A stretch of DNA of 64,000 bases from Paulownia fortunei (lineage: Eukaryota > Streptophyta > Magnoliopsida > Lamiales > Paulowniaceae). Where the stretch lies: contig CM033110.1 of NCBI GenBank assembly GCA_019321725.1, forward strand, positions 62,001 to 126,000. Reading direction: 5' to 3'. A program made the position numbers and the translations under genes. The notes below the pieces were generated by a model. The model saw only the letters and a program-made list of their open reading frames with translations, searched no databases and was not told the DNA's origin. Positions 25,386-37,009 of this stretch are shown piece after piece; the stretch's first letter is position 1; every line of letters begins with the position of its first letter.

Positions 25386-27495
25386 CGGGACAACACTGAC
25401 ACTAACTCATGGTTTGAGCCTCACTCTCTTGAAATTATTCAGATGTTCTGTCTGAAACCTTGCTGGTAGCTAGAAAGATAATAAAAGTTTACCACTCAGT
25501 ATATTCATTTTTAGGTTGTTTCATCTCCCTGATCTCAGAAGCAAGGGTGATTTATGTACAACTGTCATTATTTTGATTAAATCATTCAAGCATCATTTTA
25601 TATCTGAGATTGTTATGATCTTCGGTGAATTGTACCTGCTGTCATATCTTTGAATTTTATCTCGAGGAAAATGGGATCTATGCTTAGAAAAAATTGTAAA
25701 TATTACATTTTAATGAAAATGAAATTACTGTGGACTGAATTCAATAATTATAAATATAGAATAGAATCTTGGGTGGTGTGTATAAGTAGTTGAACTTTTG
25801 CTCTGTCTACTGGATGTAGAAATTGATAAAAAGCTTTCATGTTTGTGTGCTAGATTAACATCACACTGCCTGGTAGCGCCCATGTTTTAGCATAATGAAC
25901 TCGGTCACTTCTAGCCCTTGGTTTACAACTCAGTATGCAAAATGCAGGGGAAGTTGCATCTTTGAGGTGTAGTTTCACAGACGTTCCATTTTGCTCCTCA
26001 ACTCCACAAAGATAAGTAAGCCTTTTTTGTTGTGATAAAATTAAACTATCTTTAATTTTACAAAGCAGTCAGGTGCACTTTTAGGGAAAAGATGAACTGA
26101 TTGTGTTCAATGGTGTAAAGCCCCTAGTTTGCATGTCAGCATTTAGAAGCGTTAATGCCAAGAAGGAAGGTTTGGGATAATTGGTCTGGGTGGTTATGGG
26201 GTGTGGGGATTGTTGGTGGTTAAGGCGGAGGCTGAGCTAGGATCGGAAGGGGGCCTATTGGTCGGCAAAATGGTGCTGTGGGGTGAGATCGCAAAAGAGA
26301 GTGCCGGTGCGGAGACCGATGGTCGAGAAGGGGGTTACTGACGGGTGGATATGGGTTGAGAGGGGAGAGGGTGTGCGTGTGTTGAGGAAAAAGATGACTA
26401 TTTTACCCTTTTCTTAAATTAAGTTTTTTTAGTTTATTTTATGTTTTGAGAAATTACTTAAATATATTATTATATAAATTATTTTTTATTTTATATATTT
26501 AAATTTTCTCGTACATAAATTGAGCAAATTTAAGTCTTAAAGTTTGCTTAAATTATTGATATTTAAGGATTATTAAAAAATAAAAATTATGAAAACATTT
26601 GAGAGAAAATTTTGAACAACAAAATAAGTATATTTTGTTAGAAAAGGATCACAAAACCATGAAAACATATGCAAATAGAATTAAAAAGTTATTCAAATGC
26701 TAACATTTAATGAAAAAAATAATTATATTACATTCCTATAAATTTAAAATATTACAAATATCTCTAAAGAATACAATTTGTGAACTGACAAAATTGAATT
26801 TTTATATTATTTTTTGAATAATGACATCATTTTCAGTTAAGGCAACTAATCGACAAGTGTAATATGTAGGATGGATAGGACGGATACAACCGTAATTTTT
26901 ATAATTTTAAAATATAAAAAAATTATAAATAAATCAATCCTCTAGAATAGTTTCTTAATTAAATATGTATTTAGTCTTTAAAATAAAATAAACTAATAAG
27001 TTTTCTCATACATAACTTGAGCAAATTTAAGTCTTAAATTTTGCTTAAATCATTGATATTTAAGCATCATTGAAAAAACAAATCATGAAAACATATTAAC
27101 GAAAGTTTATGTTTAATGAAAAAAATAAAATTACATTACATGCTTTTAAAATTCAAAACATTACAAATACTCGAAAGATATTTTTATCTCAATACAATTT
27201 GTATACAATATGTAAGGACAAAATTGAATTTTTATATTATTAATGACAACATTTTCCGTTAAGATAACGGCAAATGTGGTTTTTATAATTTTAAAATATA
27301 AAAAAATTATAAATAAACCAATCCTCTATAAAAGTTTTTTAATTAACCCTTTAAATTAACCATCTAGGGTGGGATACCTCTTCGTCCCTGGCCTTTATTC
27401 CAGCACCAAACTCTACTTCATCATATTTCACATGTTGTTTTTGTTCAATAATGATAATACTTAATACCAGGCCAGTAGTAGTAGCAGTCAGATTG
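25386..27495. mobile_element. 3' flank of the spermidine-synthase-like gene, then a MULE-like repeat block with an internal duplication
   Basis: From 25386 to about 26160 the DNA matches unit 2 of the segmental duplication (34477-35270). From about 26160 to 27370 it has no counterpart in unit 2. That block has a GC-rich part (26190-26390) followed by AT-rich DNA, the same architecture as the element in the Smr intron. It also contains two diverged direct copies of an AT-rich segment (about 26470-26960 and 26990-27350; shared word GAGCAAATTTAAGTCTTAAA). Clean terminal repeats were not found, so the element is probably truncated. The last 120 bases match the 3' UTR of NIP copy 2. Confidence 0.45.
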
Positions 27496-28509
27496 CTAGC
27501 GGCGGAAGCTCCTGGCCTGGCCTGGCTCTTCTTCATCTTCTCCCCGGAGTTTGACCAGCGTATAGATAGCTGCCCCGGCAACAGCTCCAAGTGTCGGCGC
27601 CACCAGATATATCCATATTGACTTGTAATTCCCTGCAGCAACTGCTGGTCTTAGAGTTCTCACTGGATTCATTGAAGCACCGCTAGATGGACTGCATCCA
27701 TGCCCATTACAATTACTACTACTAGCTAATAAAAGAAGAAAAGCAATGGGTGATGAGAGAGAAGAAGGATTATCTGATTTTACTCACCCAGCCACAAGAA
27801 TATTAAGCATAACTGTAGCTCCAATCGCTAGTCCTGCCAGTTCTCCAACCTGTATACCATAACCATAGATAATTAAGTTCAAAACAGCTTAATTTTCCAT
27901 GCACTCTGAGTAAAATTAAATAATGATGGACTCACGGCGCGAGTATCTGTGGCGACAGCAGTTATTACAAAGAGCAAATTAAAGGTAACGAGGAACTCGA
28001 GGGCGAAAGCCTGCCCGGTGCCCACGGACGGAACAGTGACGCCGCCGGACATGAAAGGATGGAATGCGCCTTTGAGAGCAAATGATGCGCAGATGGAAGC
28101 AGATACCTGCGCTGCAATGTAGGCTGGAACGTGAACCCAAGGGAAGTGGCGGAATACCGCAAATGCTATGGTGACGGAGGGGTTGAGATGCGCTCCAGAG
28201 ATGTGGCCCGTGGATAAGACGACTATCATCACGGCCAGCCCAGAACAGGCAGCGTTCCCAATCAGGGTTTCAGCTCCACTGTACTTTTGGTTGACTATTG
28301 GCCCAGCCGCTGCCGCAAATATCAGGATGAATGTTCCAACAAACTCTGCTCCAACCTGCCACATGTACGATTGATCACACAACCTCATAATTATACTCAA
28401 TTTTTTTATTTTCTTCTTAAATAATAATTCACTTGCTAATACCTAATTCCTCTCCACATTAATTTCTTCAATATTCTTTTCCCTAAGTTAATCATTCCAA
28501 TTCTTATGC

Positions 28510-28556
<47 letters not shown>

Positions 28557-31443
28557 AGTGTGTGTATACTTGTACAGTCTACCACAACATTCTAAATTAA
28601 GATATGTTAGCTCATTATATATGATTAAATAACTGGCTAATTCATGAAAGTCTCTTTCTGGGAATGAATGTGAAGTTTGATATTTTCCACACAGTCCCTT
28701 TTCCCCTACATATGAACAAGCCAAATTCATTTTTATATATGTTACTCTTTATAGACAAGAATCATATATATATATATATAGACAAATGGCTGTGTTACAT
28801 CATTGGTTCATATACAACTAAAGATATCCACCATTTCCTGCATTCCATTGGATACGCATGAAAAGTTCAGAAATCAGGCTATATGGAGTGTAAATATGAA
28901 ATTCATAATGCAAATCATGATTTATTTATTTTTTTATATAAATAAAATTCAAAATGGTACATCAAAGATTCAAAATTAATCAAGTCCAATCGCCCAAAAC
29001 TAATTAAAATACAACCACTGATTCTGAATTAAAGAAAGAAAAAACCTACAGACTAGTTCCCACACAATTAGACCTCTTACTAGTTATAACATGTTGGGAT
29101 CTCGTTAATAAATAATAAAACCTCTTAGTAATTGTAATCTATGATTTATTATACATCAAAACTTCTTAATTTGCAGTAATGCTAATTACATGCTCAATCA
29201 ATCAAGTGAGTTTATTTTTCAATCAAAATTAATGCCGACAATGAGAAGCCCTGTTCTCTCGACTGACAGATCCATAAAACACGTACGCAACAAATCTTGA
29301 TAATCTTTGATTACTATGCTTAATAGAAAGATTTTTTTTGTTAAAGAAAATGCTGGAAGGGATTGTTGATGTGAAGTTGTCAAATGGGGCAGTTCACGGA
29401 CTGAACTGGCCCATTAAAATCTGGCCCAAGATCAACCTGAGAACAACAACGGGGCAATATATATATATATATATAATATATGTATGTATGTGCATGGGGG
29501 CCCTACTGGATCGGAGATTAAAACCCAACCTAAGGCGTGAACCAGCCCTTTTCGCCCTCACCCACTCTAGAACCAGCCTATGTCTGAGCGCAGCCCAAGC
29601 CCATTATGGCCCATTATTGTATATCTTTATTCTTTTCTTCTTAGAATTATTTTAAATCTTATTAATATTTATTTTCAATTTTTAGAATTATTTATATTTT
29701 TAGATTTGAACCGTAACCTCCCTTATGACAAAGTAAGGCTCACACCATTGAACTAACTCTGAATTATGGAAATACGTGCAAGGTAAACGTATATTGGAGC
29801 AAACATCTAGCTCGATAATGGAGTTGGGCGGGATCCTTCAGAAATTATTTAGACGAAGCCCAGCCCACCTCAACTCCGGCCTAGGCTGAGCTCGCATGCA
29901 ATAAAAAAACCTGTCTTCACAGGCCTGGCCAGCCAACCTAGTCCGACTCATCTGACATTTTCTATGTTAGTATCTTTGGAAGGAGTAAAGGTGTCAAATG
30001 GGCAAGTTCAAATATTTTAGTTTAAAATAATCAAATAAAAAAATAAAACTCATTCTTAGAATAAATTATTTTGAACAGGAGGAATTAAAATTAAACAAGC
30101 CCCTAAGGCCCAATCTGCAAGCCCAGAACAGGCCTGGGATTGACCTAGTAGGGCCGAGCTGGGTCATTGCATCATTCAAATTATTCAGCCCAGGCCTGGC
30201 TCATTTCAGTCGGCCTTGACTTATCGAGCCCGTTAAAGGAGGCGGGCCTCATCAGGTTCAGCCCTCAGAACCGGCCCATTTGACATCTTGAGGAAGGAGC
30301 AAAGACAATGCATAAAATATCACGGCCATGTAAATGGTTGTCCATTGCTAGTAAAAGCTGCGTTGCAAAAAGTTTCTCAAAGAATCACACGGCAGTATAC
30401 ATATATATTACATTGAGCATCAATCCTTATTTGGATGGATCTTCAATATATAATATAGCTTTTAGGTGGGGAGATACTATTTTATCAATCGAGCAGTAAG
30501 TATCTAATATATTCATATTTACAGATTTTTCATAAAGTGGTGACGAAACGTATAAGTATAATTTTTTTTATTTTCCAAGTATTTATCCAATTATAAATAT
30601 TTCTGGAATACCTCTATTGGAGGGCTGTCAATTCAAACATGAGTTTAATCACACTCCATATTCTCAAAAATATTTACTATTTGAAAATAGAGAAAAACAG
30701 AGTTTTGTCTAAAAAAATAAGTTAAGAAAGGGAGGTGTATAGACATCAATATATAATATATACACATTCTATTAGACACTTCCTAATATATACTACTAAC
30801 ATGATATTAAATAAGAGTATAGTTTAATAAGAGAATTGGATCATACACATCAATAAACCTTGTTCATAGATTTAATTTCCAAACACTAGTAATTGGCAAT
30901 ACTTAATTATTTTATATGCTTATTTGAACATTACGAAATCATTTATACATACATAAATAAATTTATATTAGGATAAATGCGTGTTCAATTGTTTAAGACA
31001 ACTTGTATCAACCCCACAACTCAAGAGCTAGATAACTATGTTTGAAACAACATGAAATTGTAGTTGAACAAATTTGTATAAATTTTTGAAACAATCTTTC
31101 CGTAATGTAACTGCCCTGCTTTTGTACTTGGGGTATAAATTTTGTGGAGCAAAACAAAGTAACGAGTGATGAAAAGAGCGAGAGACGATGAAAGCAATTA
31201 AGGGCAAGAGTAAAAATTAACAAACAACCCCTCTACCTTGCGAGCGAGGGAGATATGAGGTTTAGAAAAGTAGGTGAGGCAGCCGTGAGTCGCTCCCCAA
31301 GTGGGCGCGTCAACTGGCAGGCATTTGGAACGACGCATTGACTTCCGATCGTACGATATTGAGTCCACGCGCACCGACGGCATCAGACCAATTGGCGTCG
31401 CAGGTGCCGACATCGTCGGCGTCCCTACCTCATAATCCGCCAT
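27496..31443 (-). CDS. NIP5;1-like boric-acid channel, copy 1 (intact, 294 aa, four exons)
   Basis: Exons: 31443-31237, 28355-27936, 27849-27788 and 27691-27496, with GT-AG borders, 885 nt and a TAG stop. This is a NOD26-like intrinsic protein (plasma-membrane aquaporin fold, six membrane segments). Pore motifs are NPS at 127-129 and NPV at 238-240, the non-NPA pair typical of NIP5;1, with [11 protein letters not shown] and the family ending SFRR. Relatives import boric acid and arsenite in root and shoot cells. By position the pore filter reads Ser107 (H2), Ile226 (H5), Ala235 (LE1), Arg241 (LE2), where Arabidopsis NIP5;1 has Ala-Ile-Gly-Arg. Residue 244 is Arg where the family has Gly (TLGP). 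The N-terminus ([14 protein letters not shown]) lacks the TPG motif present in copy 2. Intron 1 is 2.9 kb, swollen by a hAT-like insertion. Frame and splice sites look functional. Confidence 0.9.
28503..28562. repeat. Compound (TA)n(TG)n microsatellite in intron 1 of NIP copy 1
   Basis: An uninterrupted TA run followed by a TG run lies near the 3' end of intron 1 (minus-strand sense). It is absent from the matching place in copy 2, where only AT-rich sequence is present. It is a length-variable marker; no function is claimed. Confidence 0.8.
29365..30292. mobile_element. hAT-like element(s) inserted in intron 1 of NIP copy 1
   Basis: Inverted ends are TGTCAAATGGGGCAGTTC at about 29377 and, read in reverse complement from about 30290, ATGTCAAATGGGCCGGTTC. 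A third similar end (GTGTCAAATGGGCAAGTTC, about 29990) suggests one element nested in another. Text such as GGCCTGGCC, repeated near the ends, is typical of plant hAT ends that begin with the 'TGTCAAATGGGCCGG' type sequence. The paralogous intron of copy 2 (about 38500-38560) lacks the insert and joins the flanks directly (GCAGGAAGGGTGTG to GCATAAGATATCACCGCC). It therefore acts as an empty site and dates the insertion after the duplication. Exact ends and target duplication were not resolved. Confidence 0.65.
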
Positions 31444-31456
31444 TTCTGATCGAGTA

Positions 31457-31527
<71 letters not shown>

Positions 31528-31860
31528 CTCTCTGTTTTTTTGGAGGATAAAAGATATGAATGAATAGAGGTAGCGCGAGTTATATGCTTTCTAGATTTTT
31601 ATTAAGGTGCAGCTACGGAATACACAAGCCCTAAGATATCCAGCTTAATATTAAACATTTCAAATTCTGTACATTTTTTTTTTTTTTTTTTTTGAGAAGA
31701 GAGAGTCTTGTGTAGAAGATTATATAAAATATAACATGGTGGAAAGGCTTTTATAAAATTGTGATCATGGAATAGATAATCCGGGTGAGGGATCCAGGAT
31801 TGTAGCAGCTGCAGCAATCAAAGAAGAAGAATGAGAGAGGATGGATATGTGCACAAGTGA
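31444..31860 (-). promoter_or_regulatory. 5' leader of NIP copy 1, AUG-stop elements lost
   Basis: This region aligns with the leader of copy 2. A (CT)n(TA)n(GT)n microsatellite (about 31457-31527) lies directly upstream of the ATG. The downstream AUG-stop of copy 2 is here ATATAA (31580-31585), so its start codon is gone. At the upstream site the ATG (31735-31737) remains, but the next codon is TTA, and the frame runs five codons to TAA (31720-31737). The transcript start is not known; calling this a leader rests on homology with the Arabidopsis NIP5;1 leader and with copy 2. Confidence 0.55.
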
Positions 31861-31894
31861 AAAAGAACAAGTCAGATGAAAGAATTGATAAGAA

Positions 31895-32590
31895 GAGAGT
31901 AGTCAATGTCCCATTGCCCAGCTAGAATGCTAGCTACATGGAGTATTTTATTCTACTTTATGCATTATTTTGCTCAACTCACTCTGACGGGCCTCTTTGA
32001 TTATTTATTCCTATGAATCGGCCCTCCGCCCATCAGGATAGAGATAGACAGAATGTAATAAAAAAAAGAGAGAATTAAAGGGAAAAAAAAATGTCAATGC
32101 TCATTGCCCAACTAGAATGCTACGTGCAGTATTTTATTCTATTTTTTGCATTATTAATTGTTTGCTCAACTCACTCTTAACGGGCCTCTTTGATTACTTA
32201 TTTCTACTATCAGGCTCCCCACCCATCAACAGAGACAGGGAATTAAAGAAAAAAAGAGAGAGTAACAAAAAAAAAGAAAAAAGAAAGTCAATGCCCCTTG
32301 CCCAGCTACAATGCTACATGGAGTATTTTACTCTACTCTTTGCGTTATTACTTGTTTGCTAACTCACTCTAGGGGGCTCTTTGATTACCTAGTCCTACTA
32401 TCAACCCCCCACTCATCAAGAGAGAGGATTAAAGAAAAAAAGAAAAAAGAAAGTCAATGCTCCATGGAGTATTTTATCTACTTTCTGCATTATGACCTAT
32501 TTGCTCAAGTCACTTTAACGGGCCTCTTTGATTATTTATTCCTACAACCAGCCCGCCCACCAGTCATCACTCTTGTCGATCCTTCTATTT
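31895..32590. repeat. Four-copy promoter repeat (about 166-194 bp units) upstream of NIP copy 1
   Basis: The phrase GTCAATG followed by C-rich text, CTAGAATGCTA or its variants, GGAGTATTTTA, CATTATT, TTTGCTCAACTCACT and CGGGCCTCTTTGATTA recurs four times. Units begin at about 31902, 32093, 32287 and 32453. The last is shortened by loss of the 'TTGCCCAGCTA' part. Copy 2 has the same block once, beginning at about 40366. The units are separated by (G)AAAGAAAAAA-type purine runs. This is a tandem expansion specific to the copy 1 promoter. Confidence 0.85.
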
Positions 32591-32746
32591 TTTATTCTTT
32601 TTCTCATCTATAATTTCTTTCTGAATTATTTCATATTCAAACCCTTTCATAGGACTACAAATTTAACTAATCATCCAAGTTTGTTTGCCGATCATTAACT
32701 GAAAAATGTCATCTAAATTTTATGCATACAAGCTAATCCAACACAG

Positions 32747-32783
<37 letters not shown>

Positions 32784-32785
<2 letters not shown>

Positions 32786-34476
32786 ATAAATTGATGCCTA
32801 GTGGCCGCTTCATGGTGGACTGTGGTGCTGGTGAAGAAGGATGCCTGCTACGAATGCAGTATATCAACATGATGGCTCATCAATGGATGGCACTTGGAAA
32901 CTAAATGCCACCTAGGGCCCTATGCAAAGCATTTCCTAGACAAGTAGGGTGCTTTTGCTTTTTATTTTCAAATAATATTTGTTAAGACCTGTTAATTTTA
33001 GGATGGTAATGAAGTGGGCATAAATACAACAGTGTCTGATACGTTAACAGAGCATAAAGCTGAATCAAAAACTATGTAAATAAGTGTCTAAAATGAAATG
33101 CGATTCCTTCATGCTTGCTCTGTTATGAAATTTCATACTCTGTATGTGCTTTTATAATATTGTAGTTTGATTACCTTAACTATGATGAGCATGGAAAGAG
33201 AGTCTGATTGAAATTGCAGAAAGTGCAAAACTAAGTTCATGCTAATAAAATAACTTACAAACTTCATCTTATTCCCTTGACGTCTGGGGAGAAAGATGAG
33301 TTTTGCTACCATAATCTTATGAATGTCTGAGAAAGATGCAGAATCCAAGATAGGAAAATGTGTGGTAGACGCATAACATTTAAACACTACAAAGATTTGC
33401 TATCCTGATTTGACCACTTTCAACTTAAGGATCAAGTTGTAAAATTCCTTTTTCATACTTGAAGTATAGTGACATAAATTAGAGTATGGAGTTTTGTAGT
33501 CACTGCTTAACAATTAGAACAATGTACAGTAATTAGCATTACTTAAACATGATGAAAAATATTCATCTGAATTGGATTCCGTGATCATACTTCCTTTTCT
33601 ATATTATACTCTATATACAATGCTTATCTTTATTTGCTCCCCATTGTGGTTGAATTCAGCAACTCTTGTAAAAATGAAGTATGAGTACAATCCATTTGTC
33701 CATTTTGATTGTTACACACTTGTCCTTCTTGTTCTTATTGTTGTTGTTGTTGTAGTTTTTTTGTCTTTCTGAAAAAGGAATATGAAAATACGAAAGCCAC
33801 AAAAAAGAGCCAGCATAAAGTCTTCATCTCTCCCTTGATATTTCTTGTGCTTTTGTACATGTTGATCACTCCCTTAATCTGCATGTGTAACATATGGTTT
33901 CACTTTGTGATCTATTAACTTTGTTCCTCAATCCAAGGAAAATATTGGATGGTATGCATAAAAAGTTGACAAGCAAATACATCATTCACATACTAAATCC
34001 TCCCATTTGAAGCTCTACTGTCAAGATCAAGCTATTTGGTTGCAATTTATTTATATGAAGAGCTAGAAAACTTCCCAATTAGACCAATGTTCAAGTTACT
34101 TTTGGGATTTAGAGATATGGATAGAACCTTTCCAACTCAAGGCTGAGGGATGTATACGATTATAATTGTTTTAACCTCTTTGCTGATCAGTTTAAATAAA
34201 AGAATAAAAGACTAATCATCTATAGATTGCAGAATCACCCCCATGTACTTTGCATCAATTGCAATTGCTTATTACTTGATTTTTGGTTGGTCTAAGCTCA
34301 CAATTTGCAATATCAGGTAAATTGGAAAAGGATGCCAAATAGTGCAGGCTAGATTTGAAAACTATCTTGCTCTGACTGGATCTTTGCCAGATTTGACTAC
34401 CTGGTCTGCTGCTCTCCCAAATGAACTCAACTCAAGTGTCAATCATTGGCGAACTTGTAACATTCACGAGAGTTGA
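32784..34476 (+). pseudogene. Truncated copy of spermidine-synthase-like exons 7 and 8
   Basis: Exon 7 material (32784-32943) starts 24 bases into the parental exon, directly after a (TA)n tract, so exons 1-6 and the acceptor are missing. Relative to the parent it has lost one T (GGATTGCC to GGATGCC) and two bases near the end (CACC--TAGGGCC), which shift the frame. Exon 8 material (34319-34476) has an inserted 7-base segment creating an in-frame TAG (GCAGGCTAGATTTGAAAAC). It cannot make the enzyme. The intron between the two pieces is preserved, which shows a DNA-level duplication and not a retrocopy. Confidence 0.9.
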
Positions 34477-37009
34477 TGGGACAACACTAACTCGAACTAA
34501 TGGTGTGAGCCTCACTCTCTTGACTTTATTGAGAGGTTCTATCTGAATTTGCCTTGCTGGTAGCAAGAAAGATAATTAAATTTAACCGCTTAGTATATTC
34601 ATTTATCCATTGTTTCTCTCCACAAGTTCTCTCCCTGATCTTAGAAGCAAGGGTCATTTATGTACAACTATCATTATTTTGATTCAATCATTCAAGTATC
34701 ATTTTATATCTTGAGATTGGTACACTCTTCGATATGATCTTCAGTGAATTGTACCTGCTGTCATATCTTTGAGTTTTTTGTCGGATCTATGCTTAGAAAA
34801 AATTGTAGATAATATAATTTAATGAAAATGAATCACTGTGGACTGAATACAATAATTACAAATGTAGAATGGCACCATGGGTGGTGTATTATAAGTAGTT
34901 GAACGTTTGCTCAGTCTACAGAATGTAGAAATTGGTAAAAAGCTTTCGTGTTTGTGGGCTAGATTAACATCACACTGCCTGGTAACCCACACGGATTGGT
35001 TATGCCCATGTTTTACCATAATGAGCTCTCATCTTTACCTCAGTCACTTCTAGCCCTTGGTTCACAACTCAGGACAAGACTTATTGTACAGCCAATTAAA
35101 TTTAGTTATTAATGCAAAATATATGCAGGGAAAGTTGCACTCTTGAGGTATAGTTTCACAGCCGTTCCATTTTGCTCCTCAATTCCACAAAGAAGTCAAG
35201 GTGAACTGATTGTGTTCAATGGTGTAAAGCCCCTAGTTTGCTTGTCAGCATTTAAAGGCGTTAGTGCAAAGACAATTCTTTTGATATTTTAAATTGCTTA
35301 GTATAATCAATCCTATTATATTATTTCATGTACTTAAATGTCATCATCAATTGCTGTTTCATTTAGTTATTGTGCCGTAAATGTGTGATTCATGCCATAG
35401 CCCTGGAGAAGCAAAATATTCTACCAGTATTCATTGGCTTCAATTCTTTCCCCAGGAACTGCTTCTTATATTGATCTATTCATGAATTTACAACTGCCTG
35501 CATTACCTTAAGTAAAATCAGTTACCTCTTTAATGATGTCAAAGGAATTCAAGCTCTTTGATATAAACAGATAAGTGTACCTGGATCTGTAAACGTAATT
35601 TCTTATTACTAATAAGTTCCTTTTGAATCAAAGATGCCATTTGGTAGGGTGTCCCCGTGTCTTTGTAGGAGTGTGAGGATATCAGACTCACATATTTTGT
35701 AGGTGGATGTGCTTTTCTCATATGTAGAAATCACTCTCTTTTTGGTATAGTTTTTGATGTTTGGTGTAATAAGCTGTTATGTTGTCATATGATAAACATA
35801 TCGTTTTGATGAATTTGCATTTGGAAAGAGTATCTCATATCATCATTTGGTAACATTTCAAGGAATGTCTTTTTGATGGTTTGTATGGGATGATTTTAGG
35901 TTGAGCGCTTACATCTAATTGTCATTTGCAGAATATTGAAGATGGCTTATCTGTGTCTCTTTTTTGGCCAGCAGATATAAGTAGGCGACTTTGAAACCAG
36001 ACGGGGAGGGGCTTCTGCTGCAAAAGTGGAAAATTAGTACGGATTAATAGCTAACGGTCCCTCTGAAATGCCAATCCTCGTTGGGTTTGTGGCAACCAAT
36101 TTCCGAGGAACTGAGTTTTGATATTATGCGTTGTGCCGGAAGGATTCTCACATTCTGAGTATTTAGAGTTCAGAGAATGAAACTTGAAGGATTTCTAATT
36201 TGGCATAATTTGCCATGATATGTGCATTACTTTGCAGATGAAATTGAAGCTGGGCCAGGGCCTTAGCTATTAGGGAACTGAAGGATTCAGAAGAGTGGGG
36301 GAATAATAAAATTGATACAAGAGGTAAGAGGATTGAGGAAATACTGATACTCAGTGCAAAAGTAGTCCACTAGAGGCTAGAGAGGGTTTGTTTTCTTTAG
36401 GTTTACTATGAAGAAATCACGTCTAAAGTTCCAGTAAGGCATATACCGCAGTATCAATATCAGGCACACATGGTTTTCATATCGAATTCCTAAATATTAG
36501 GTTGGGATTAATTCACACACATAATCATCAATAGTTTGTAAAGATTCTTTCGAATTTGTCAAAGTTATCAAGCAATTCTAGACACAACAAAACAATATAT
36601 GCATGACCGAGTATAGAAAAAGTGAAAAATCTAAAGGCATGATAAGCTAGGCACTTATAACCAAACATTCACCACACAAGATAAATAACATAATTAATTA
36701 ACAAGAGAAGAGTGTATTGCTTTTGTGCCACACACATACACACAAATTTGAGCCTTCCCCTTCCCCTTCCCCTCAAGATCACAAGGGGGAGGAGGATCTT
36801 CCTTCATAAAGTGCTTGGAAGAAATAAACAACACCAAGTCCAAGCGCTATCTTATTCAAATTAGCCAACTATTCGTCCTTGGCCTTTATTCCGGCACCCA
36901 ACCCAACTCAACTTCATACTTCACCACATATTGTGTTTGTTCAATAATAATATATCACAATAATAATAATAATATCAATCATATACCAGCAGTAGTAGCA
37001 GCCAGATTG
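34477..37009. other. Flank of the pseudogene and unit-2-specific sequence up to NIP copy 2
   Basis: 34477-35270 matches the 3' flank of the parent gene. From about 35271 to 36860 the sequence is absent from unit 1, where the MULE-like block occupies the place. Within it, 35940-36000 reads NIEDGLSVSLFWPADISRRL and a stop right after a plausible acceptor (tttgcag), which may be the tail of an unrecognised exon. A second acceptor-like 'ttactttgcag' occurs near 36238. 36750-36775 is a (CCCCTT)n run. 36870-37009 matches the NIP 3' UTR of copy 1. Confidence 0.4.
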
